Made by a program: the position numbers and the translations under genes. From Methanomassiliicoccaceae archaeon UBA113 (GTDB lineage Archaea > Thermoplasmatota > Thermoplasmata > Methanomassiliicoccales > Methanomethylophilaceae), in NCBI GenBank assembly GCA_002506175.1, contig DAXB01000009.1, forward strand, positions 1 through 41,191: 41,191 nt of DNA, given 5' to 3'. How positions within the stretch are numbered: position 1 is the stretch's first letter; the number at the start of each line of letters is the position of its first letter. Positions 23,512 through 34,300 of this stretch are shown here, one piece after another. The notes beneath the pieces were generated by a model that saw nothing but the letters and a program-made list of their open reading frames with translations, had not been told where the DNA came from and did no database searches.

Positions 23512-25200
23512 TCAATTGACCTTGTGACGGGTCTTGATAGCTACGCCCCTCTTGAGATCGGTCATCTCCTGGCCGCACATCATTGCCACTCCGACCGCGC
23601 GGACCTTTCCGTTGCATACAGCTATGGCTTCGTCTCCGACATGGATCCTCGGGTCGGCTTTGACTACTCCGACCGCGAATAGGCTGCCCTTGATCTCGAA
23701 ATCGAGGACCTCCACAGTCGGGAATCCGGCATCCGCCAGAATCTGCGCACCTTCCAATGTGAGCGAAATACCGCCTCTCTCGGGCGTGAACATCCCCAGC
23801 TGTATCTTCTGTTTGGGATCGTCGGGATCCTCGCGAATCAGCTTGTAATATGGGAACTTTCCGATTGCATAGGTGTTTGCGTCCATCAGGATGTCCGAAA
23901 CTTCCCTTCCGAACTGGAAATCAAGCATGTTCCTCATCTGGTTGTTCCTATCGATAAGATAATCGACTGGTTCCATTCCCTTGGTGGCCGCCCTCAGAGC
24001 TTTGTCGAGATTGGTTATGGAGGCGGGTGATGCGGTATCTCCGACTACCGTGCATTCCATATCGGCAAGACCTTCCACGAGTTCGTAATCATCGCCGAGA
24101 TGGCAGATCACTTTGTCCCAACCCTGATCGATGACCGCTCCGATCATCTCGCGGATCATCTTCTTCTCCTCGAGCTTCCATTCGCCGGTGACGGGTATAT
24201 CATACGAGTTGGCCGGGTAGAACGCATCAAGCTCTCTGGGAACTGCTCCGAGCGGAGAAGTCACGATAACCTCCTGGATGAGCGTGTCATGCTGAGCCGT
24301 GTGAATGGCGGATGCGAACGCCTTGTGTGTCTTGGAGATGTGATACGGTTTCTTCGCTGAACATGGCAACAGAAGGAGGACCCTCTTGTTCTCGGATTTC
24401 CTATAATTCGCCATGCGCTCTTTATAGCTCCTGATGTCGGGCCTTCTGAGAGCCTGAGTGGTGTTGCAACTGAACCTGCATCCGATGAACGAGCACGTCT
24501 CCTCTGCATATTCGTATCCCACATTGTCGTAGATCCTCAGGAGGGCAACCGATGTCGGTGATGATGGCGCCCTCTGATCGGCAAGTTCCCTTAGACGGTC
24601 GGCCTTGATGAATATGCGGATCTTCTCAAGTTCCTCATCCATGGCCCGAATGTTACTGATAGATTCGTCTTGCCCGGTAACAATCTCTGCCTCCGGCACA
24701 AGCCTCACACCGCTGATACCGACGGCTCTGGGCAGAGCATCGTCGAATAGGTCTATCCCCATATACGCCAGAAGAGCTACGGTGGACGGCTCTCCCAGTC
24801 CGGACATGCAGATGATCCTGTTGAATCCGGCGGCCTTCCTGAGCCTCATTACTGTATCGATGATCTTCCTTGGGTCCTTCCTGAGCTCATATGCGTTAGG
24901 AACTATGATGAAATCCACGGATTCATCGAATACGAGGTTCTCCGGGAGAGGAAGCCTCAGTACCTCTATGCCGTCCTTCACGACAGGTTCCGACGCCTTT
25001 CCGGAATTGGACGTTATCCTGAGTCCCGTCTCAAGCTCCACATCGGTGCCCATGAGATGCAGCACCCTGCCGTTATCGGCGGTCTCGATCCATGCATCGC
25101 CAGGTTCCGAGCGGAACATGGAGGGAGTGGTGATCTTGACTTCATTCCTAGTGTACTCGCAGACCCTTGCCCTCTGGGATCTGGAAATTACGTCCAACAT
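23512..25200 (-). CDS. arcS: Archaeosine synthase ArcS (TgtA2)
   Basis: 562 residues. It converts preQ0 at tRNA position 15 to archaeosine by adding an amine or lysine group, after TgtA has inserted preQ0. It carries the ArcS-specific PCSAKKPY motif near residue 300, which bacterial and archaeal TGT enzymes lack. The C-terminal PUA RNA-binding domain ends the protein (DEAIAVCNGKVRAVGVAMM onward). The N-terminal half resembles a degenerate TGT barrel. ATG 25200 is chosen over TTG 25212. TATTAAAA at 25224-25231 is a TATA box that predicts a leaderless transcript. Whether a RaSEA partner exists cannot be seen here. Confidence 0.9.
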   Translation of the reverse strand: MLDVISRSQRARVCEYTRNEVKITTPSMFRSEPGDAWIETADNGRVLHLMGTDVELETGLRITSNSGKASEPVVKDGIEVLRLPLPENLVFDESVDFIIVPNAYELRKDPRKIIDTVMRLRKAAGFNRIICMSGLGEPSTVALLAYMGIDLFDDALPRAVGISGVRLVPEAEIVTGQDESISNIRAMDEELEKIRIFIKADRLRELADQRAPSSPTSVALLRIYDNVGYEYAEETCSFIGCRFSCNTTQALRRPDIRSYKERMANYRKSENKRVLLLLPCSAKKPYHISKTHKAFASAIHTAQHDTLIQEVIVTSPLGAVPRELDAFYPANSYDIPVTGEWKLEEKKMIREMIGAVIDQGWDKVICHLGDDYELVEGLADMECTVVGDTASPASITNLDKALRAATKGMEPVDYLIDRNNQMRNMLDFQFGREVSDILMDANTYAIGKFPYYKLIREDPDDPKQKIQLGMFTPERGGISLTLEGAQILADAGFPTVEVLDFEIKGSLFAVGVVKADPRIHVGDEAIAVCNGKVRAVGVAMMCGQEMTDLKRGVAIKTRHKVN

Positions 25201-25223
25201 GTATCCTGCCAATACAACCGCCC

Positions 25224-25231
25224 TTTTAATA
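25224..25231 (-). promoter_or_regulatory. TATA box of arcS
   Basis: TATTAAAA on the minus strand, centred about 27 nt upstream of the ATG at 25200. A leaderless or nearly leaderless transcript is predicted. Confidence 0.5.
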
Positions 25232-25244
25232 CTTGGGCGGATTG

Positions 25245-25275
25245 GAAAAGACCATCGGGGCGGGATGCCCCGATG
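25245..25275 (-). terminator. Hairpin after the giant surface-protein gene
   Basis: On the minus strand CATCGGGGC-ATCCC-GCCCCGATG is a perfect 9-bp stem about 38 nt after the stop, followed by GTCTTTTCC. It lies just upstream of the arcS promoter on the same strand and would insulate arcS from the 11-kb transcript. Confidence 0.6.
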
Positions 25276-25313
25276 TTTTGGGTTTAAGATATTCGCTTGC
25301 CGTCATCGGCCCG

Positions 25314-28300
25314 TCAGCGACGCTCGATCCTGGTGTATACGAAGATGACGACGATTATCGCCGCTATCAGTCCGCACAGGTAGTAGATCATCGTCGAGGA
25401 GACCTCTTCGAACACCGCAGTGATGGTCACATCCGACACGACCTTGGTGCGGTCCGCACTCCATTTGACGAACTTGCATCCGTCGAGCTTGATGATGACA
25501 TCGCTCCACTCATCGATGATCTCCTTCACGGAATCTCCGTACTCCGCGGGCCTGGTGTACTTTCCTCCGCCTATGTCGGTCCATCCGTAGGGAACCTCGC
25601 TGACCGTTGCGTTTCCTACGTTCACCGTCACCGTGTACGATCCCTCCGCCCATACGGCGTAGAAGGTGACCACGTTGTTGGAATCGGCGTAGTCTATGAA
25701 CTTGTTCTGGAAGGTCGTCGTCTCCAAGGCGTTCTTGTCGTCGTTCTCCAGGGCCCATCCGACCAGCTTCTTGTTTCCATTGACCAACTTGGTCTCCTCG
25801 ACCGACGGCAGGGCGAACTGATCGTCCACCTTGTAGACGTTCGAATCCTCGGGGACGGTTCCGGTTCCTCCGTTGGCATCATATTTCACGGTGTACTCCA
25901 CCGAGGTCCAGTTGGCCGTCATGCTGACAGATCCTCCGACGGTGCCGCACAGGTTCTTGAAGTATCCTGCGTAGATGACGTCGGTGGCGTTCATCCATGT
26001 GAACCACGACTCGTTGTTACGGCTGTACATGGCGTTTCCGATGGATACGTCCGTGGAGGACCATCCGTTGAACTCGTATCCTTCCCTTTCGGGTATGCCG
26101 AGGTCGACGGACACGTCGTAATATGCCAATACCTCTTTGACGGTCGTCTCGTTCTCGGACACCTTGACGGTATACGTTCCCGGAGTCCACATCGCGTAGA
26201 CGGTGACGAATCTGTAAGCGTCCGCCTTCTCCGCCATGGCGGATGTGAATACGTTGGACTTGATCAGGTTGACCTTGTCGAGACTCCATCCGGATAATGT
26301 GTATCCGGCCTTCGTGAGGCCGCCGCTTCCCCTCAGGGTGATCGGGTCCCCTATCGTGCACGGGTATGTGTCTTCAGGAGGATCACCGTCCGCTCCGTTA
26401 GGGTTGTAGGTGATGGTGTATTCCGTCTTGGCCCACTGTGCAACGAGAACGACCGTTCCCGTATCGTCCAGCAGGTTGATGACGTATTTCCCGATGGGGA
26501 TCAAGGTCGTGTCCGGCCACGGCATCCACGAGTTTCCGTCGTTGCTGTACATAGCCGTGGTTCCGAGGACGTTGGCCTTCCATCCGGTGAACGTGTATCC
26601 GTCCTTCACGGGGATACCGATGTTGACCGCGACACCGTAGTTCGTGCTAACCGTGCTGGAACCGGTGTCGGTGTAATGGTATTCGATGGCGTAGCTGTTG
26701 AAATCCCACAGCGCATAGATGGTGAGCACCTTATCGGCATCGGCATGTCCGACCATGGCATCATCAACCGTGATCGTCTCTCCCGAGCCACCGATGGTCT
26801 GCACCCCGTTGACGGTCCATCCCACAAAATGACGGCCGGTATAGGTCATGTCTCCGAGCTCTGCCAACGTGAGGTCCTCCCCCACCTTGCATATGAGCTG
26901 GGTTCCTCCAGCGTACGCGCCGGTGGCTCCGTTGGTGTCGTACTTGACAGTGTACTCGGCCCTGGTCCAGTTCGCGGATAGCTTGACCGGCACCGTGGTG
27001 CTTGTGCTCAGGTTCTTGAACACGGTAGCCTTGGTCGGGGAACCGTCCCATGAGATGTAGTTCCCGCCCTGGCTGTATACCGCGTTCTCCTTGCTGATCG
27101 TGGTCGGGTCCGCGCTCCAGCCGGCGAAGGTGAATCCGTATTTGGTCGGATTGCTTATCGTGACATCCGAACCGTACGATGCCATGGTGGGGTTGTATGG
27201 TCCAAACTTGTAATCGATATCCACATACTCTATGAGGTACTTCTGCGCGCTCCATACGGGGTAGAGATGGACGTTATGGTCCGTTGTGGACGCCGTGGCG
27301 GCCATCGCTTCGGTCATCGTCTCGTAGGATGTCAGAGGCGATTTCGGAGGATCCACCGTCGGATTCTTCGAGTAGTTCCATCCTATCAGAGTGAAACCCG
27401 TACGGGTGAGCCACGGTTCCCCGGTCTCCGGATTCTCCGTACCGGCCACATAGAACTTAGTTCCGATCTGGATCGAGCTGGTTCCCGGCGGGACCTCCCC
27501 GTGTGCATCCTGGTAGATGCTCGAATCATAGACTATGTTGTATGTATCGTACTTCCAGAACACCTCGACCGTGATCTTATCCTCGTCATCTGCGTAGATC
27601 GTATGGGCCTTTGTGAGCTTGACCTCATCACCGTCGGCGAACCTCGTATCGGTGGTCCCGAGATACCAGTACCCGAACACATGGAACTCCTTCTTGAGCG
27701 ACTTGGATGAGGGCACCTTGAACGTCTCCCCTACCTTTGCGGTCTGGGTGTGCGACTGCATCTCCTGGTCGTAGTATCCCGGATAGAACTCGATGGTGTA
27801 CGTCTTATCCTCCCACACCGCGGTGAGGGTGATGACGTTGTATCCCTGGAACTGCGACGTGGCCGATACCACGAGCTCCGACGTGACCTTCGCCGTGATG
27901 AGCTTGGTGATGTAAGGCTGGGTACCGGAGTAGTACCAACCCGACAGCGTCTTGTTGTCCCTGGCCAGGTCGGTCATGGCCATGGGTATCTGCCCGTCGT
28001 CCACTATGTACGGGATGTTCTCCCCGATCTTCACCAGGGTGTACTGGGGTTCGCCGCTCTCCCCCATAGTCTGGGCATAACGGGAATACGTCTGAGTCTT
28101 ACCGTCGTAGTCCTCGGCCTGGTAGCTGTAACGGACCAGGTAACTCTTCTCCGAGAACTTCGCATAGACATCGATGATCATCGTATGCTCGGGGACGTCT
28201 CCGTACGCCTTCATCTCCTCGGTCAGGTAACCGGTCGTTCCCAGGTATCCCTCAGTCTCCCCGATAGTCTTCACCAGGAGGTTGTTGTTGAAATACCATC

Positions 28301-31300
28301 CCTCGAAATTGTATCCTGCGATGCTCTGACCCATCGGGGTCGGGAGTATCAGCGTTATATCCTCCGCAGGTCCGATGGACCTGCTGTTGTCAGCTTTATA
28401 CGTACCCTGGAAATCCTCGGGCATGTTGTATCTCAGCGTGTACTTCGACTTCTCGAAATACAGCTTGATCGTGAGCGATTTGTAGGAACCAAATGTACTG
28501 CTGTCTATCTGGATGTCCGACTGGGTGTATCCCTGGATGTTGCCGTAGGATCCCAGCTTGGTATCCCCCCTGTACAGCTCAGCGTGATGGAACGCAGCAC
28601 CTTTGGCCGTCACCTCCTGTATCGGGAACGTTATGCCGTCCAGCTGAACGTACACCAGGTCTTTCAGCCAATACCCGTCGGCCACGCTGTTGCCGGAAAC
28701 CTTGATGTCGCTGAGCGCGGGGGCCTCGCATTGGACCCCGTACGATTCGACCTTGATGTCATACAGCCTGTTCTGGGCCTGCACCTCGACGACCGTGTTG
28801 TCATATAGCTTCTCTATCGTGACCGACCCGGGATCGTCCGAATCCGCATAGGCCTTGCTGTTTATCACATACAGCCTGAGATCCTGTCCGTCCCCGATGA
28901 CCGTCGGCGTGAAGTACCTGAGATACTCCTCCTCGCTGTAATAGACGTAAACTGGGTAGTCCGGACCGTTGACGCTTGACACCACGATCCTTCCGGCCAT
29001 TGGGTCCCCTCTGTTGTACACCTGCAGCGTCACATACTGCTCGGCCTCCGCAGTGGCCAGCACCGTGTCTCCGAGCTTGAACTCCACGACCACTGTCTTA
29101 GGCTCGTATATGGCGTAGATATGCTGGGTCTTGTTCATCGTGACGACGTTCCCGACGACCTCCTGGCCAGGGGTTCCCAGCTGGTCGTAGTACCAGCCCT
29201 TGTACGTGTATCCGGCGACCTCCGGGGCGGGATCCAGGTACTCGGTCTCCGTTCCCGCCGGGTAGGTCGTCGTCACTGTATCCGGCATACCTGTCATCTC
29301 CGAGGTTATCGGCGGCACGTTGTAGTGCTGGATGAGATCATATGAGGATTTGTTGCTGAAGAGCTCGAACTTGGACTCGTAGAAGGCCATATGGACCGTG
29401 AATGGCTGAGTGATCGGATCCGTGTCGTTCCCGAAGGTTATCGATGAATCGAACCCGACGTATTTGGTGAAATTCTCATCCTTCAGCGAGCCTTCGGTCT
29501 TCGGGACCGGCAGCACGAACTCCTGTGCGTAGTCCGTGACATTGAGGGTCGGTTCGACCTTGCCCTCGAAAGCGGACAAATCAGAGAACGTTGCCTTCAC
29601 GGTGAACCCTCCTATCTCGAGATGGTCCGCACGGAACGTCATCGACTCGTTGTTCTTGTACATGTAGATGCTTATGACGGATCCGGATGTGCCGGCGTTC
29701 AGTTCCGCCTCGGTCTTTCCGTTCTTCAGATACAGGACGACGCTGGCAGCCTCGTTGTCGGCGGCGTACGGCAGCACATACTTCGCACCGTCGATGATAC
29801 GGCACGTAGATGTGCCCACACCGACCATGTCAATGACGTATCCCCACTTTATGGAACTGTCCGTGAATGTACCCTTCGGAACAAATCCTGTAGTGGAGCC
29901 GCTCGGCTGCACGCTACTGTTGCACAGGACAACGACGCTGCCGGATGTCCCGGTGAAGACGTCCTTGCCGATATTCGTGACGCTGGCTGGGAGGTACACG
30001 TTCGTGAGTGCGGTGCACCCTTGGAACGCACCGTCCGACAGGGAGCTGACGCTTCCCTGAATGACCGCTTCCTTCAGAGCGGTCATGTTCTTGAAGGCTG
30101 AGGCCGACACCGTCGAGATGTTTCCAGTATAGATGTTCTCGATCTGCGTTCCGGAAAATATCTCGGAACCGACGGATTCGACCTTCGTGATGTATGCCGA
30201 ACGCTCCGATGCGGATACGACCTTCGTGTCCGTGATATGATAAAGGTTAGGACAACTGCAGAAAGCCCTGTCCCCGATGGATTCTATGGCGTCGGCACGG
30301 AACGTGTACAGCTTGGAGCACCCCTCGAACGAGCTGGCTCCCAAGGACACCAGGTTCCCGGCGACCACATGCTCCATATTCCAATCTCCGTGGAATGCAT
30401 GGTCGCCGATCGTCGTGACATGCGGGATGGAGATGATGTTGGATTCGATCGTGTTTATGTCCTCCACCGATCCGAACGTCAATATCGGGCACATGTAGAA
30501 CGAATAGCTTCCGATCTTCTCCACATGCGGGATATTCACCGTGTACAGCAGCTGGCATCCGTAGAACGCATTGTTCGGGACCTCCGTCAGGTACTTGGGA
30601 GCGGATCCGCTTATGGAAGTGCCCTTGGTCCCTATGTTGACGATTCCCAGGGAAGAGCAGTTCTTGAACGCCTCCACACCCATGTTCGTCAGGTACTCCA
30701 TCGTCACTGATACAAGCTTGGTTCCAGACCCGGTCATGTCGAATGCGTTGACGCCGATGCTCAGGGCGTTGGACTCCACTACTGAGAGCTCTGAGCATTT
30801 GGAGAATGCTCCGCTCCCTATGGTGGCGTTCTGCGCCACCGATATATAGCTTGTGGTGGCCGTCTCGGAGAACGCGTAATTGGAGATGGTGTCGAGGTTC
30901 TTCGCAACATAAGTAGCATCGAGCCTGATGCACTTACAGAAAGCATACTCCCCCACAGAGGTGCACGATGACGTGTACGTCTCCCCCGCCAGCGTACCGA
31001 ACTCGACAGTGGTGAGCCAGCTGCAATCATAGAAGGCGTACCTGCCGATAGATGTGGCATTGACCGCGTGTATCTCCGCAAGCGAGGAACAGCTCCTGAA
31101 CGCGTTGGACGGTATCTCACCCTTGAAACCTGTGCCTATCGTGACCTTCTCTAGATACTCGCACTGGTAGAACACGTCCGAACCCAGACTGGTCAGGGCG
31201 GGCATCGCTACACTCCTGACGGGTGTACCGTAGAATGCACCGTTCTGGACACCTGTGGCGTATGTCAGAACGACATCATGGTTCGTATCGGGCACATCGG

Positions 31301-34300
31301 TTTCGATGTACTGTATCTTCGAACTCCTGAACGCGTCCTTTCCGACGCTGACGATATTACCGGTCACTTTGAATCCGGCCGATCCACTCCCTTTGAATGC
31401 GGCCTCCAGAAGGTTGGTTGTGTGGCCCAGAGTCACCCTATCCAGCTTCGCATTGTTGGCGAACGCGTTCTTACCGACCGTCGTAACGGACGGGATACTG
31501 ACGGTGGTTAGTGCGGCGGCGTTTTCGAACGCAGACTCCCCTACATTGGTCAGAGACTGTGATTGGAAAATCGTAATGTACTTTAGGTTCTCAAATGTGT
31601 ATAGAGGTAGGTTCGAAAGGCCATGCATACTTATCGTTCCGTCGACAAGGCTGCTCTTATCCTCCGCTATCGCCTTTATATTGGTGCCCGTGAACACGCC
31701 GTTGCCGAGGAACGATACTTTGGCGGCGAGCCTGAGACCGCTTCCATCTACACCGACTTCGGAGAATGAAGCATTGCCGAGACTGCATGAATCGCTGCTG
31801 AATACGGCCGATTCCAAACTCTTGCAGCCTTTAAAGGCGTTACTGCCTATATCCGTGACCCTGGACATATCGATGCTGACAAGCGCCTTGTCGCCGTCGA
31901 AGGCCCCTTCGGAAATCTCCCTGACCTTGGGAAGATTCACCGAGGTCAGGCTCTCGCATCCTGCGAAAGCACGATCCCCCATCGTCAGCAATGATGGGAA
32001 GGACAATGCATTTAGAACCTTCCCCCCTGCGATAAAGTCGCCTGTTCCTGAGTTTTCAAAGAACTGCCCGGTCACGAGGTCATACATCCCGACCGCGGAA
32101 TCAGATAGATGGATACAGGGGATGAGGTCACGGACTAATGTACCGTCTTCATGTTTCCATAAAAACTCCCCTTTGAGTGTCAACGGCGCACATGTTCCGG
32201 ATGAAATATGATAACCTATGAACAGGTTTGTGTTGACCGCACCGCCATACGATGAACTACCGACCTGCGTACCGTTGTATTTGAGTGCCCCTGTCGACGT
32301 TATCTCGACATCTGTGGATGCATCAAGTGCCTGTTGTATTGTTGTCGCCCCTCCTATTGCAAAATACTTGTAATATGCTTTTGCCTCAAAGTGTTCGGTT
32401 GCTGTTGCCGTCAGAAGGGCGGTTTTATACGGTGCATCTCCAGTGCCACCGCTGTCTATGACCGCATACCTGTTAGTCAATGACGGTGATGGCGGACATA
32501 ATGCATTGAACTGGAAACTGTCTCCTTGTACGGGTACGGTTCCCGTATCTATGTACTGCGTACCGCTGAATTGGATGTACTCGACCTCGACATATTCGCT
32601 CGGAATCCTTGCGCCGACCCTTTCGACCGCTTCGCATCCTTCGAATGCGCTCTCGCCGACCGAGACAGTATCCTCGAAGTCTGCGATGTTCAGGTTCACG
32701 CATCCCTTGAACGCACAGTCCGAGACCGTTTCCAGTGAGGACAGGTCGACGGTATCCAGCGATGTGCATCCCTTGAACGCCGATGCGCCCATGGAGGTTA
32801 GGTCCGGGAGATACACCATCTCCAGTCCCGTACATCCCTCGAAGGCGGATACGCCGATTGTCCGAAGGGACGGGGCGCTGACGCTGATACCCGTGCTTGT
32901 CCGCGGACCGGCCTCGAAGCTTCCGGTCCCCGCATTGCCGAAGAATGTCTTTGTGACAAGATCGTACATGCCGACGGTTCCGTCGATGGTGTGGATACAG
33001 GGGATGAGGTCGCGTACGACAGTGCCGTCATCGGTGAGCTTCGCATAGTAGACTCTGAGAGTACCGTGATACTGCCAGATTGATGACGACCCCTTGTCTA
33101 TACCGTTGCTCATGTTCATTACACAGACGTTTCCCATGTCCGGTGCGAACGTTCCGGACCAATTCGCGGTGCTTGTCACCCCGTTAATCGAATTCGTTGC
33201 CGTTTTTGTCACGCCGTCTGTTTCCATGACAACCGAATAATCGTTACCAGCTTTTACCTGCAAATTGGGGAATGGGTTTCCGGAACCGACTGCCCAATAC
33301 CTGCTAGCATTTGTGAAGTAAAGAACACACCAATTCGAATCGCTATTCGACGATGACGAACCGATCACCGCACCACTTGTCAGAGAAACAGGATTGAACT
33401 TCACCTCGTACTTCACATTCTGGGTCTTCCAGGCGTAGCCTGTATTGATGAACTGCGTTCCTGTCGATTGGATATACTCCACTTCCTGGTACTCCGCGGG
33501 CAGTACGCTGGTCAGATGCGTGATGTTCGAGATCCCAGTGCATCCTTCGAACGCAGACGCACCTATCGAGGTCACGTTCTTGAGATCCGCTTCGAACAAT
33601 CCAGTGCATCCTTCGAACGCCGAGGCCCCGATCGTCTTCGCCGACGGGAGGTACACGGTGACGTCGGCCGGAAAAGTACTGACTTGCGGGCCGGCCGTGA
33701 ACGAGCCCGTTCCCAAACTGCCGAAGAACTTCTCTGTGACAAGATCGTACATGCCGACCGATTTATCTGACGCGCGGACACAGGGAACGTAATCCGCCAC
33801 AAGTAGTCCGTTCTGACATATGCTGAAGGAATATATGCAACCAGCCATCGGACACTGGATTCCGCCATAACTTGAAGCGTTCCTTCCGAACAGATAGCAG
33901 TTGAGTGTACTGACCGTTGCACTCGCATCCGATTCCGAACTCAAAACAGTCCCGTCCAGCGTGAGACTGTATGTTCCATCGGATGCCTCTGCGACGAGGG
34001 TATGGCGATTCAGATCCACCGAACCTATGCTGTGCTCCGAAATTGAGTTGATTCCGAAATAATACTTGCCATTGTATGATGTTACCTGCCATATCTGTTT
34101 GGGGTCCGCATTCCATGATCCGAATAGGGCTTTCTCCCGAAGAGCCGTATATCTGTAATCAACGGTTACCTTGGTGTTCCCGTCAAGGATGATCCCGGTA
34201 TCGATGTACTGCGTACCTGTGGACTGAATGTACTCCAGCTCGGTGTACCCCAAGGGAAGCCTTGACCAGGGGCGGTACTCCGACGCCTTGTAATTCCCGT